Shown one piece after another: positions 1-7,889 of a DNA stretch of 14,449 bases. Origin of the DNA: JAKBCQ01 sp021807585 (GTDB lineage Bacteria > Planctomycetota > Planctomycetia > Isosphaerales > Isosphaeraceae); NCBI GenBank assembly GCA_027325115.1, contig DAHWFG010000469.1, positions 1 through 14,449 of the forward strand. Reading direction: 5' to 3'. How positions within the stretch are numbered: the stretch's first letter is position 1; each line of letters begins with the position of its first letter. The notes beneath the pieces are model-generated. The model saw only the letters and a list, made by a program, of their open reading frames with translations. It made no database searches and was not told the origin of the DNA. The translations under genes and the position numbers were made by a program.

Positions 1-548
1 ATCAAGTCGTCTCATTCTCAAGGATCGGGCTCGCTACGAGACGAGTCGGTTCCCGATAAAACGCGAATGTAATTATAATTATACTATTAAATCAGCATAT
101 AAAGATATTACTGATACGATTTTGTAAGACGATTCCCGCTCCGCTCCGAGACGACGGTCGTTTCTTGACTCGCGCGTTCGAAAGTGAGAATCTGGAGATC
201 GGGGTGCGAGGCGAAGCGAGGTAGGTGAAGATCGGATGACCTACGAGTCCTGCGACAAGGGGGACGCGATTCGATCGCTTCGGTCGTCAAGGCTCGCTTT
301 AGCGTTCAATAATATTGTTAAATATAATTAGCGAAATAATCACACAGGCTTTCGTTTCGGAGATTCATCATGCTTATCGATTCACGACGAAAGATTTGGA
401 TTATCAGCGATACGTTCAAACTTCGTTGACTAATGAAGACGTTGACGGAAGAAGTGACGACGTTTAATCGATCATACTTTCACATATTGGATTACGATTC
501 ATCGCTTCGGTTCGTCCTTCGACGGTGATTAGATAAGGAATCGCCCAC
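1..548. other. Non-coding region upstream of the cytochrome b-molybdoenzyme gene
   Basis: No convincing gene is visible here. The stretch is clearly more AT-rich than the rest of the window around 70-115 and 300-345, as is common for promoter-bearing intergenic DNA. A 7-bp inverted repeat (7-13 with 38-44) sits at the left edge and could be the end of a gene outside the window, but it lacks a T-tract. Very short reading frames at 370-429 and 433-528 have no ribosome binding site and are not called. Confidence 0.6.
442..468 (+). promoter_or_regulatory. Weak candidate promoter for the cytochrome b-molybdoenzyme gene
   Basis: TTGACG at 442-447 resembles a -35 box and TTTAAT at 463-468 resembles a -10 box. 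The spacer is only 15 bases, shorter than the usual 16-18. The start codon lies about 80 bases downstream. CGTTGAC is repeated directly at 424-430 and 440-446. Planctomycete promoters are poorly conserved, so this is only a suggestion. Confidence 0.2.
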
Positions 549-2153
549 ATGCGTATTCACCACAAAACACTCATCGCCTTGGCGGCGCCGGTCGCGACGC
601 TCGTCATATTAGCGTACGTCCAATGGGCCGCGGTCGGCCTCCCCGCGATTCCAACCGGCCGATCCGCGGTCGAAGCCGCCTCGGCGCCGATCGGCTTCCC
701 GGGATGGCTTCGAATCGGGCATTATGTGAATTTCTTTTTCCTCGTCTTGCTCATACGAAGCGGACTGCAGATATTGATGGATCATCCTCGGCTTTACTGG
801 AACGTACACTCGACCCCGAATTCGGAGTGGATCCGATTCACCCCCGACGACGTGCCGACCGATCGCGTGTGGAACGCACGCGACGACGCTCGCACGCTCT
901 CCCCCTGGATCGGACTTCCGGGCTATCGTGGAACGGTCGGGATGGCGCGGCATTGGCATTTTTTGAGCGTTCTATTTTGGGTCGTCAACGGCTTCGCTTT
1001 CATCACGCTTTTGTTCGCAACCGGCCAGTGGCGGCGAATCACGCCGACCAATTGGAGCATCATCCCCGACGCCTGGTCGGTGTTTGTCCATTATGCGACG
1101 TTCCATCTTCCTCCCGAACTCGACGGATTTTATCGATACAACGCTCTCCAAAAACTTTCTTACTTCTTCGCGGTGTTCGTTTTGGGACCCGTCGCGATCC
1201 TCACCGGCTTGTCGATGTCTCCCGCTTTGACCAATCGCTTCCGGTTTTATCCCCGTCTCCCCGGGAATCGCCAGATCGGTCGATCGCTCCACTTCCTGAC
1301 GATGTGCGGATTCTTATCTTTTATTTTTGTTCATGTATCAATGGTTGCGATCACCGGGTTTCGCAGGAATATGAATCATATCGTGATAGGAACCGACGAT
1401 GATCGACTGATCGGCTTGATTCTTGGTTTGATCGGGATCGCCGCGGTGATCGCGGCGAACGGTCTGGCGAACCTGGCGGCGTGGCGACGCCCCCGGCTTG
1501 TGCAGCACGCGGCTCAAGCTCTCGTCGCTCCGGTGATGCGGTTTCTGTTCGACAAAGCCGAGCCGATCGCCGAGTTTCGGCGCGACGAGGTTTCGCCGTT
1601 TTTTTGGACGAACGGCAAGCCGCCGACATGCGACGAATGGCGATCGCTCGTCGCGAACGGATTTCAATATTATCGTTTGCGTGTTTATGGATTGGTTGAG
1701 AACCCCGTCGAATTATCGCTCGAAGATCTCTCGGCGATGACCAAAAAAACGCAGGTCACGCTTCACCATTGCATCCAGGGCTGGTCGGGAATCGCCGAGT
1801 GGGGAGGCGTGGCGGCGCCGACGCTTCTTGATCTCGTCAAACCCAAACCCGAGGCGCGGTTCGCGGTCTTTGATTCGTTCGGCGAAGGGCCCGACGGCGG
1901 CGACTATTACGACAGCCAACCGATCGAGCATCTCAAACATTCTCAATGCTTGCTCGCCTACGAAATGAACGACGCGCCTCTCGAAATTCGCCACGGCGCC
2001 CCGTTGCGACTTCGGGTTGAAAATCAACTTGGATTCAAGATGGTTAAATGGATCCGCGCGATCGAGTTCGTCGCCGAGGTTCGATCGATCGGCCAAGGCG
2101 AGGGAGGGTACAAAGAAGATCACGAGTATTTCGGCGAATCGGCGAACATCTGA
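549..2153 (+). CDS. Membrane cytochrome b fused to a molybdopterin-dependent oxidoreductase domain
   Basis: The 534-residue protein joins a membrane cytochrome b to a molybdenum-cofactor domain of the sulfite oxidase/MsrP fold. Hydrophobic segments lie near residues 8-30, 53-77, 136-158, 205-227, 246-270 and 285-309. Candidate haem ligands are H58, H137, H248 and H262. The C-terminal domain (about 370-515) contains HHCIQGWSG, in which C408 matches the cysteine that binds molybdenum in this family. Its end, RHGAPLRLRVENQLGFK followed by VKWI, is the family's usual closing motif. There is no Tat leader. The basic loop at 228-245 and the basic stretch after the last helix suggest that the cofactor domain faces the cytoplasm. 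The likely role is electron transfer between a quinone and a small oxidised or reduced substrate, which cannot be named. AAGGA lies 9 bases before the ATG. The next gene is 110 bases downstream on the same strand. Confidence 0.9.
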   Translation: MRIHHKTLIALAAPVATLVILAYVQWAAVGLPAIPTGRSAVEAASAPIGFPGWLRIGHYVNFFFLVLLIRSGLQILMDHPRLYWNVHSTPNSEWIRFTPDDVPTDRVWNARDDARTLSPWIGLPGYRGTVGMARHWHFLSVLFWVVNGFAFITLLFATGQWRRITPTNWSIIPDAWSVFVHYATFHLPPELDGFYRYNALQKLSYFFAVFVLGPVAILTGLSMSPALTNRFRFYPRLPGNRQIGRSLHFLTMCGFLSFIFVHVSMVAITGFRRNMNHIVIGTDDDRLIGLILGLIGIAAVIAANGLANLAAWRRPRLVQHAAQALVAPVMRFLFDKAEPIAEFRRDEVSPFFWTNGKPPTCDEWRSLVANGFQYYRLRVYGLVENPVELSLEDLSAMTKKTQVTLHHCIQGWSGIAEWGGVAAPTLLDLVKPKPEARFAVFDSFGEGPDGGDYYDSQPIEHLKHSQCLLAYEMNDAPLEIRHGAPLRLRVENQLGFKMVKWIRAIEFVAEVRSIGQGEGGYKEDHEYFGESANI

Positions 2154-2162
2154 CGACCGAAT

Positions 2163-2182
2163 CGCCGCGGCGGTCCGCGGCG
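2163..2182 (+). terminator. GC-rich hairpin just after the molybdoenzyme gene
   Basis: A perfect 8-bp stem (2163-2170 with 2175-2182) closes a 4-base loop, CGGT, 9 bases after the stop codon. No T-tract follows, so it is either a weak or factor-assisted terminator or an RNA 3' end stabiliser. A second hairpin follows at 2226-2242. Confidence 0.35.
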
Positions 2183-2225
2183 CATTCACGTTTCCGATCC
2201 GGCGTCGATCGAACGTCGATCGCGC

Positions 2226-2242
2226 CGAGAAGTCTCTTCTCG
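2226..2242 (+). promoter_or_regulatory. Hairpin in the leader of the small gene at 2264
   Basis: CGAGAAG (2226-2232) and CTTCTCG (2236-2242) form a perfect 7-bp stem around a 3-base loop, TCT. The stem ends 12 bases before the GGAG ribosome binding site at 2255-2258. It could be a terminator remnant of the upstream gene, a processing site, or a leader structure that affects translation of the small gene. Only the pairing is observed. Confidence 0.3.
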
Positions 2243-2263
2243 AACCTCTTTATTGGAGACACA

Positions 2264-2506
2264 ATGATGTATTATCTTTACGGTTCCAGGCCCGGAAAAG
2301 CGATGCGGCTCGTCGCGACTTTCGGCGCCGAGGAGCAATTGCTTGCCTACGTTCACTGGGCGACGGTGTCGATCGACGACGACGTCCGCACGTTTGAAAA
2401 GGGGAGCGCTCTCGCGAGCTGCCATAAATATCAACATTCAAGCGAACCTTTGACAAACGACGACCCGGAATCGGTCGATCACAACCCGACTCCAAGCATG
2501 CTTTAA
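2264..2506 (+). CDS. Small hypothetical protein (80 aa)
   Basis: This family is not recognised. The 80-residue product begins MMYYLYGSRPGKAMRLVATF, continues with a hydrophobic-acidic middle (LLAYVHWATVSIDDD, about 27-40), and ends in a polar tail rich in S, N, D and P (about 58-80). It has one Cys (C53), no signal peptide and no clear membrane helix. The start is well supported: GGAG at 2255-2258 lies 5 bases before the first of two adjacent ATGs. The same frame stays open upstream to 2048, but that part overlaps the molybdoenzyme gene and is a shadow. The gene could be co-transcribed with that gene or have its own promoter in the 110-base gap. The reality of the gene is moderately sure; the function is unknown. 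Confidence 0.55.
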   Translation: MMYYLYGSRPGKAMRLVATFGAEEQLLAYVHWATVSIDDDVRTFEKGSALASCHKYQHSSEPLTNDDPESVDHNPTPSML

Positions 2507-2626
2507 ATTGAAATGGAGCGGGGCTGCACTCGAATAAAGATCCGCGATCAAACCGCCAAATCAACTCGGATGACGCAAGTTCATTGTCCCCGCCGTTCCA
2601 ATTCGGAACTCGATCGCTCCCCTCAT

Positions 2627-2887
2627 CTACAAGCACCCCTGGATCAAGACGATCTTCACTCGTGAGGGATCAAATAGATCGGACGAGTTCGATCGGCCGC
2701 CAATGAACTCACCTTGGGCTCGCTCGTCGAAAGCGAGAATCTTGCCCCAGATGTCTCGATTACCCGCGTTAACGAACGACTTACCGGACACGTCATGAAT
2801 TCGACCGAGAAAAGCGCCGCTCTTGAAGCTTAAAAAATCGACGCCGATACTCTGATAAACCGGCCGTTCTATACCAATATTATTCAT
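2627..2887 (-). CDS. Doubtful small hypothetical protein (86 aa)
   Basis: An 86-codon frame on the minus strand starts MNNIGIERPVYQSIGVDFLS and ends IVLIQGCL. Its amino-acid composition is balanced, unlike the Arg-rich shadow frames common in this window, which is the main reason to list it. An in-frame stop lies one codon upstream of the ATG, so the start is fixed if the gene is real. No Shine-Dalgarno sequence is seen at a normal distance. No domain, signal peptide or membrane helix is apparent. It may be a remnant of a longer gene. Confidence 0.3.
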   Translation of the reverse strand: MNNIGIERPVYQSIGVDFLSFKSGAFLGRIHDVSGKSFVNAGNRDIWGKILAFDERAQGEFIGGRSNSSDLFDPSRVKIVLIQGCL

Positions 2888-2954
2888 AAATTATCAGTAT
2901 TTGACATATCCAACCACGCTCGGTTTGAATTCGTTTAGTAATCCTGCGTCCACC

Positions 2955-2995
2955 GAAATAATCGAAAGCGGAGACGACGCCTCCGCGCCGTCTCC
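2955..2995 (-). terminator. Probable terminator of the LEPR-XLL protein gene
   Basis: GGAGACG (2970-2976) pairs with CGTCTCC (2989-2995). An alternative stem pairs GCGGAG (2968-2973) with CTCCGC (2981-2986). Read on the minus strand, the stem begins about 31 bases after the stop codon and is followed by the T-rich run TTTCGATTATTTC. The placement and layout fit intrinsic termination, but the T-run is interrupted. Confidence 0.4.
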
Positions 2996-3026
2996 CCCCT
3001 CCGCCGCTGATCACATTAACATACAA

Positions 3027-6000
3027 TCATTTGATGATTCTATGTCGACGCGACTCGACGAGGAAGGTCGCCTCGATCGCGGTCGTGTGCGATTCGTGGA
3101 CGATCGGAGCGGGATCGACTCGCTTCCAATCTTTCGATCCCCACGACTTGATAGAACCCGATCCGCCGATCCCGAATCGAATCCGCCGATTCAAAAACAG
3201 AAACAACGGGTCGTTCGATCGACGGATCGGCGCGGGGAAAAATCGATTCCGATCGATCGGTCGGATCAATCGGCCCTGTGATCCCGATCCGAGCGTTGTG
3301 ATCAATCCCTTCGATCCGCGGCCCGTCACCGTCGCGGTCGAATCGTCTTGCACCGAATGGCCCTCGTTGTCTTCAATCGTCGTTGTGATCGAATACGCGC
3401 CTGGTTTCTTGTAAACATGATTACCGACCACGCTGAAAGACCCGCCGCCGTCGGGCTCGATCGTCCCTTGCGAAACCGAACCGTCTCCCCAAAGAATCGT
3501 CGCCGAGTATTCATTCGCGGTTGAAAGCGGATTCGAACTCGTGAACGTCGCGACCGAACCCTGAAACGGTCGACCCGCGACCGCGAGAACGGGGAGCCCC
3601 GGATCCGTAAGGATCGGGTCGGATACCGAGGCCTGGCTCGCGACCGCGAAGATGTTCCCGCTCGAATCGTTGATCGTCACGTTCACCTGATAATTCTCGA
3701 TCTCGGCGCCTTGATCGTCGTCGTTGTACGTATGAGTACCAATAACGAGAAACGCGACACCGGTGGGATTCGACGTGCTCGACGAAGGCACGGCTTGAAT
3801 CGTCACCGTGTTCGTGCCGTCGTTCACGCTGTTGCTCGATCCGTCCCCCCAATTCACCGTAATGTTTCCACCGTTTTTCATAAAATCATTGATCGTCGCA
3901 TTGGGGTTGGAATCGTGAATCGTCGCCAAGGTCTCGGTGAACGACTCCCCCTCGGTCGCGACGACGGGCGCGGGAAGCGCCGTGATCGGGTGCGTGACGA
4001 GCGTCGTCGAGCCGACGATCTTGATCACGCTTCCTCCGGCGGCGTCGGTGACGGTCACGAGATACGTCACACTCCCCGCCGCGGGCATCGCAACCCCCGC
4101 GTGTGTCGCGGTGATGTCATAAGCGGTGGAATTCCCGAGGCCGTTGATATTCGTCGGAACGAGGTCGATCCCTCCCGGGTAAGCCTCGGCGATTCCATCG
4201 CTCCACAAGATCGAGACATTAAAATCCGAAGGATTTGAGAATGGATTGGAGTCCGTGAAACTCGCGATCGTATAAGGCGCCGCGGGCGCGACCCCCGCCG
4301 CGAGCGGAGGCTGACCGAACGCGATCGGCTTGACCGCCTTGCCCGAGATCGGCGCGTCGAAAATCGTCGCCGGCCCTTCCGCGACCGCGGGAATAAACGG
4401 AGCGCCGACGTCGTCGGAATCGTCGACCGTCACCGTGATCGTCGGCTGAGATCCATCGGCTAGCACATCTTGTTGATAAGTATGCGATCCTGAAATCCAG
4501 AACGTTCCCGTCGCATCCTCCTTCACGTTCCCGGGAGTCGCGGGCGTGCCGTCCCCCCAATCGATCAGAACCGTGAAATCGCCGGCCTTGGCGAACGGAT
4601 TCGTCGACGTGAACGAATCGATCAATCCCGAAAAATTCTTCCCTTCGGTCGGAATCGCGTTGGGATCGGTAAGCAATGACGGAACGTTCAATTGAACAAG
4701 TTCTTCGACGACATCGATCGCTCCGACCGCCGAAGCCTTCTTGCCGCCGATATCGGTCGCGGAGATCGTCGTCGCGAACAGACCGGCGTGGGTGAATACG
4801 ACGGATACCGGCGTGTAGACGTCAAAAAGTCCCGGTCCCACTTGAACGACGTCCCCCGTCATCTTGTTCGGCGAAGCTCCCGTAAGACTGATCGTCACGC
4901 CTTGATATTGGGCGTTTTGAAAATCCGCCGCCGTCGCGAACAGATTTTGATCGACAATTTGACCCACGAACAACCCCGCGGGAACGCTCGTTCCCTCGGC
5001 GATCGACGCCCCCCCCGCGGCCGGAATCGCCGCGGCGCGCACGATCAACGAAGCGTCGGCGACCGTCGCCGTCCCATCAACCGTCCCCTTCGATCCATCG
5101 CGATCCTTCATCGTCACCAAGGTCGTCCACGGATTCCCCGCGGTAAGACCAAGAGGATTCGATGTGTCCTCTTGATAAATATGTTTGCCATAAACGATGA
5201 ACGGCGATCCGGGACCGTCGGATTGGACGACTGTAAGATCGCCCGTGCCGTCGCCCACGCTGTTATCGGGTGAGCCGTCCCCCCAATTGATCACGATCGA
5301 TCCCTTCCCCTTGGTGAAATCCGCGACCGTCGCGAACGGATTGTCGTCGGTGAACGAAGCGATCTCGCCGCTGAACGTCACCCCTTCGATCGCCTTGATG
5401 TTCACCGCCGAAGCCTTGAGCGCCGCGTCGGCGATCGTAACCGAGTCGACGCCGACCGTCTGAGCCGGAGACTCGCCCGTGACGAACGTCAGCGACCCGA
5501 ACAGCCCGTCGACTCCGCCGTTCGGTCCGCTCGCGAAATAGAGCGAGCTTGGCGAGCCGGCGTTCCCTCCCAAGCCGAACGCGATCGCCTTGAGACCGTC
5601 GAGCGCAACCGTCCCGTTCGTCGACGTCTCGACCGTCCCCACCAACGCCCCCGTCTCCGAATCAAACGCGTGGATCAAACCGTCGTCGATGTTTCCTCCG
5701 CTTCCCCCGTTTCCGATCAACAAATCGCCGCCGAACGATCCGAAACCCGCGGGAGCGATCGCAATCCCATAGGGTGCGTCGAGCGGTCCGTTCGAGATCA
5801 ACCGATTCAGCAAAACCCCCGCGGGCGAGAACACATCGACATACCCTAAACCGTTACCCGAAACCGACCCTCCGTTCGAGCCTCGTTCGGCGAACGTTAC
5901 ATAAAGATCACCATGGATATTGGTGATATTATACGGTGCGTAGCCCGCGGGAAGGGTCGAATCGGTGAACGTACCGATCGACTGGAACGTCGGGCTGAAG

Positions 6001-7709
6001 ATCTCGACCACGCCCAGGGCGAAGTTCGCGGCGTAGAGATCGGTTTGAGTTCCATTGACCGCGACCGCGAGCCCTGTGAATTCGGCTTTCGCCGCGTTTT
6101 CATTCACCATCGTCACCGCGGTTCCCCCCGCGTTCGCGTTCCACGCCGCGATCAGTCCGTCGAGCGTATCGAAGAGGTATGTCGCGGGAGCTCCGTCGAC
6201 TTCGAACCCCGTCGAATCGTTGTAAACGATCCCCGTCGGCGATCCCGTCTTCCCCGACGCGGGCGGAATGACGATCGCCCCCGGCGATCGCACCGCACCC
6301 GTACCGTCGTAAAACGTCGCGAGCCCCTTCCCCGTATCGGTCACGCCGATCGAAGTTCCCGATTCCGCCGACAATCCCCATGCGTTGATGAGGTTGGAAT
6401 CGACATGAGACGACGGGACCGATCCGTCGGACACGAGATCGCCGACAGTGAACGTCCCCGTCGCCGCGGCGCTTCCGCCCAGATCGGAGACCGTCACCGG
6501 AATCCCACTGACAACCGTCGTCCCAGAAGATCCCGTGTCGACGACGGTGACCGTGACGGTAAACTTGCCGACGCTTCGATATGTGTGCGATCCGGTAACA
6601 ACGAATTGTCCGGGAGCGGTCGTCGCGACCGAACCGGCAGTGACGCCGGGAGGGCCGTCGCCCCAGGCGACCTGCGCGGTGAAGTTCGAGGTTTTGGCGA
6701 ACGGATCGGAATCGACGAACGACGCGACCTGGAACGAAAACGCCTTCCCCTCGACGGGAGTATCTCCCGTCGTCGTCGTCACCGCCCGGCTGATCATCGT
6801 GATCGGCTGATCGGCCGCGTTGGTGATATTCACCGCGCTGATATTTGCGTAATTAATAGGAGCGGTTGAGCCGATCGCGATCGTCCCCGACCCCGTCGTC
6901 CCTCCAGGAGTAACGACAACCGGACCAAGATCTCCGGCGTTGACGTTGAGCGTCGCGGCGGCGACGACCGACACCGAAGTCGCATTTGCGGCCGAGTAGT
7001 TGATCACGTGAGGAGCGAGATTGAGGATTTGATCGCCGCTGATCGTCGGGCTTTTGGGAGAACCGTCGCCGGTATCGTTCGCGATCACCGCGGTCGTCCC
7101 TTCCTGGTTCGAGATCGTCACATCCCCCTCGATGTTTTGCGCCCCCTTCGACGAAAGCCCGACGATCACCGTGTCGGCCGCGCCCGGGTTGTTTGTGAAG
7201 GAAACCGTCGTCGGCTGATTGATCGCTTGAATGTTCAACCAATCGTTCGACCCGAGCAAATTCAACACGATCGAATTGATTTTTTTGGGAACGACGCTCG
7301 GCGGGTAAATCGACGGATTGGAATCGGGGCCCGAGACCGAACCGTCGGAATTCAGCGACCATCCGAAACTTTTCGCCCCCGCGCCGAGAGCGATCGCCCC
7401 CCCCGAATCGGCGAACGTGTATTCGTTGGAAGACGCCGATCCCCCGGCGGGCTGCGTGATTGGAGAAGCTTTGATCGTCAGATGATTCGTCGCGCCCGAT
7501 CCGCCGACATCATTATATAAGAGCACACCATTGATGATGTCGAGCGTCGCGATCGTCGCCAAGAGAGTGCGAGGTTCGAGCTCGATACAACAAACGTGGA
7601 TATTTCGCGAGTGGAAGCCCGCATCAAGATTGCGCGATCGATCGCGAGGTCGTGATCCACCCGAGCGAGCGAAACGATCGTAGTAAACTACTCGATGTCG
7701 AAACCACAT
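3027..7709 (-). CDS. Large LEPR-XLL surface protein with PKD-like repeats and a TIGR03118-type domain
   Basis: The protein has 1560 residues, numbered here from the ATG at 7709. That ATG is preferred over the GTG at 7724 because GAGG (7719-7722) sits 9 bases before it. The basic N-terminus has no hydrophobic signal core and leads into LEPRTLL (44-50), the export-associated motif of many planctomycete secreted proteins. A beta-rich region (about 52-310) follows. Next come one PKD/Ig-like repeat (313-407), a TIGR03118-type domain (about 418-751), and six further repeats (about 770-1462). The repeats share EG..F, a TDSNPFA-like segment, WGDG and a SHTY-like end. WGDG is intact near 349, 809, 1051, 1287 and 1407, is changed to WSDG near 1169, and is lost in the third repeat. 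The last roughly 95 residues are a basic, repeat-free tail without a dockerin, PEP-CTERM or anchor. A role at the cell surface or matrix is likely; the ligand is unknown. Confidence 0.85.
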   Translation of the reverse strand: MWFRHRVVYYDRFARSGGSRPRDRSRNLDAGFHSRNIHVCCIELEPRTLLATIATLDIINGVLLYNDVGGSGATNHLTIKASPITQPAGGSASSNEYTFADSGGAIALGAGAKSFGWSLNSDGSVSGPDSNPSIYPPSVVPKKINSIVLNLLGSNDWLNIQAINQPTTVSFTNNPGAADTVIVGLSSKGAQNIEGDVTISNQEGTTAVIANDTGDGSPKSPTISGDQILNLAPHVINYSAANATSVSVVAAATLNVNAGDLGPVVVTPGGTTGSGTIAIGSTAPINYANISAVNITNAADQPITMISRAVTTTTGDTPVEGKAFSFQVASFVDSDPFAKTSNFTAQVAWGDGPPGVTAGSVATTAPGQFVVTGSHTYRSVGKFTVTVTVVDTGSSGTTVVSGIPVTVSDLGGSAAATGTFTVGDLVSDGSVPSSHVDSNLINAWGLSAESGTSIGVTDTGKGLATFYDGTGAVRSPGAIVIPPASGKTGSPTGIVYNDSTGFEVDGAPATYLFDTLDGLIAAWNANAGGTAVTMVNENAAKAEFTGLAVAVNGTQTDLYAANFALGVVEIFSPTFQSIGTFTDSTLPAGYAPYNITNIHGDLYVTFAERGSNGGSVSGNGLGYVDVFSPAGVLLNRLISNGPLDAPYGIAIAPAGFGSFGGDLLIGNGGSGGNIDDGLIHAFDSETGALVGTVETSTNGTVALDGLKAIAFGLGGNAGSPSSLYFASGPNGGVDGLFGSLTFVTGESPAQTVGVDSVTIADAALKASAVNIKAIEGVTFSGEIASFTDDNPFATVADFTKGKGSIVINWGDGSPDNSVGDGTGDLTVVQSDGPGSPFIVYGKHIYQEDTSNPLGLTAGNPWTTLVTMKDRDGSKGTVDGTATVADASLIVRAAAIPAAGGASIAEGTSVPAGLFVGQIVDQNLFATAADFQNAQYQGVTISLTGASPNKMTGDVVQVGPGLFDVYTPVSVVFTHAGLFATTISATDIGGKKASAVGAIDVVEELVQLNVPSLLTDPNAIPTEGKNFSGLIDSFTSTNPFAKAGDFTVLIDWGDGTPATPGNVKEDATGTFWISGSHTYQQDVLADGSQPTITVTVDDSDDVGAPFIPAVAEGPATIFDAPISGKAVKPIAFGQPPLAAGVAPAAPYTIASFTDSNPFSNPSDFNVSILWSDGIAEAYPGGIDLVPTNINGLGNSTAYDITATHAGVAMPAAGSVTYLVTVTDAAGGSVIKIVGSTTLVTHPITALPAPVVATEGESFTETLATIHDSNPNATINDFMKNGGNITVNWGDGSSNSVNDGTNTVTIQAVPSSSTSNPTGVAFLVIGTHTYNDDDQGAEIENYQVNVTINDSSGNIFAVASQASVSDPILTDPGLPVLAVAGRPFQGSVATFTSSNPLSTANEYSATILWGDGSVSQGTIEPDGGGSFSVVGNHVYKKPGAYSITTTIEDNEGHSVQDDSTATVTGRGSKGLITTLGSGSQGRLIRPIDRNRFFPAPIRRSNDPLFLFLNRRIRFGIGGSGSIKSWGSKDWKRVDPAPIVHESHTTAIEATFLVESRRHRIIK
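3324..5402 (-). repeat. Six PKD/Ig-like protein repeats (C-terminal array)
   Basis: These are protein-level repeats of about 95-120 residues, each built as EG..F, IASFTDSNPFA-like, an I.WGDG strand-turn, a variable segment, and SHTY followed by a TVT strand. Approximate residues are 770-885, 900-1000, 1015-1110, 1141-1235, 1245-1363 and 1367-1462. The second copy has lost WGDG and HTY (it reads FTHAG), and the fourth has WSDG and ATHAG. The copies differ widely at the DNA level, so the array is old rather than a recent tandem duplication. Confidence 0.75.
5457..6458 (-). other. TIGR03118-type domain inside the large surface protein
   Basis: Residues about 418-751 match the remembered pattern of the TIGR03118 family of secreted proteins, which usually stands alone. 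Landmarks are NLINAWGLS, a GVTDTGKGLATFYDGTG strand pair, SPTGIVYN, DGLIAAWN, LYAANFALGVVEIFS, LPAGYAPYNI, LYVTFAERG, GYVDVFSPAG, LISNGPLDAPYGIAIAPAGF and GGDLLIGN. The alternating strands and Gly/Asp turns suggest a beta-propeller-like fold (inference). The biochemical function of the family is not known to me. Confidence 0.7.
6489..6773 (-). repeat. First PKD/Ig-like protein repeat
   Basis: This copy of the same repeat (residues about 313-407) stands alone on the N-terminal side of the TIGR03118-type domain. It has EGKAFSFQVASF, DSDPFAKTSNFT, AWGDG and GSHTY, followed by a strand-rich end. Its separation from the other six copies by the globular domain is a distinctive feature of this protein. 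Confidence 0.7.
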
Positions 7710-7718
7710 AACAGTGAT

Positions 7719-7722
7719 CCTC
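7719..7722 (-). promoter_or_regulatory. Ribosome binding site that favours the ATG start at 7709
   Basis: GAGG lies 9 bases before the ATG at 7709 and overlaps the alternative GTG start at 7724. The GTG itself has no purine-rich site at a proper distance. This supports a product 5 residues shorter than the longest reading frame. Confidence 0.55.
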
Positions 7723-7782
7723 ACGTGATCTGAATCGACGACTCACGATTCGAGACGTCGTAATCCTTTGACTCGGGTCGCG

Positions 7783-7816
7783 TTCGTCCGATTCGCGCGG
7801 AATTCGCGCGGACGAA
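7783..7816 (-). promoter_or_regulatory. Stem-loop between the PEP-CTERM gene and the large surface protein gene
   Basis: TTCGTCCG (7783-7790) pairs perfectly with CGGACGAA (7809-7816). The 18-base loop contains a tandem ATTCGCGCGG-like repeat. The stem is about 75 bases after the PEP-CTERM stop and about 75 bases before the surface-protein start. No T-tract follows, so it may be a leader structure, a protein site, or a factor-assisted terminator. Confidence 0.3.
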
Positions 7817-7889
7817 GTCGGCGGGTCGTCATCTAAAACATTCAGAATACTTTTGTATTACGATGTGTAATCGATCGCGCCTGCTCGCT

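Larger units (their letters stand above)
2507..3026. other. Convergent intergenic region
   Basis: This gap separates the plus-strand genes on the left from the minus-strand block on the right, so transcripts from both sides end here. It contains one doubtful minus-strand ORF (2627-2887) and a likely terminator hairpin for the long minus-strand gene (2955-2995). TTGACA at 2901-2906 has no matching -10 box. Nothing else is recognised. Confidence 0.5.

Noticed and set aside
108..290. A 60-codon minus-strand frame in the left intergenic region
   Set aside because: No ribosome site, very Arg/Ser-rich, no recognisable motif.
370..528. Two very short plus-strand frames (370-429 and 433-528) as leader peptides
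   Set aside because: Neither has a ribosome binding site or a regulatory pattern such as codon runs or an attenuator hairpin.
623..1402. A 259-codon plus-strand frame inside the molybdoenzyme gene
   Set aside because: It overlaps clear membrane and haem segments of the real gene and has an Arg/Ser-rich composition typical of a frame shadow.
2901..2906. Perfect TTGACA as a plus-strand -35 box
   Set aside because: No -10 box at a proper distance and no plus-strand gene downstream.
3324..5402. DNA tandem repeats or a CRISPR-like array in the repeat-rich gene
   Set aside because: The repetition is at the protein level with diverged DNA; there are no short identical repeats with uniform spacers.
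5913..6869. A 318-codon plus-strand reading frame opposite the large surface protein
   Set aside because: It is Arg-rich and without motifs, and lies wholly inside the TIGR03118 and repeat coding region.
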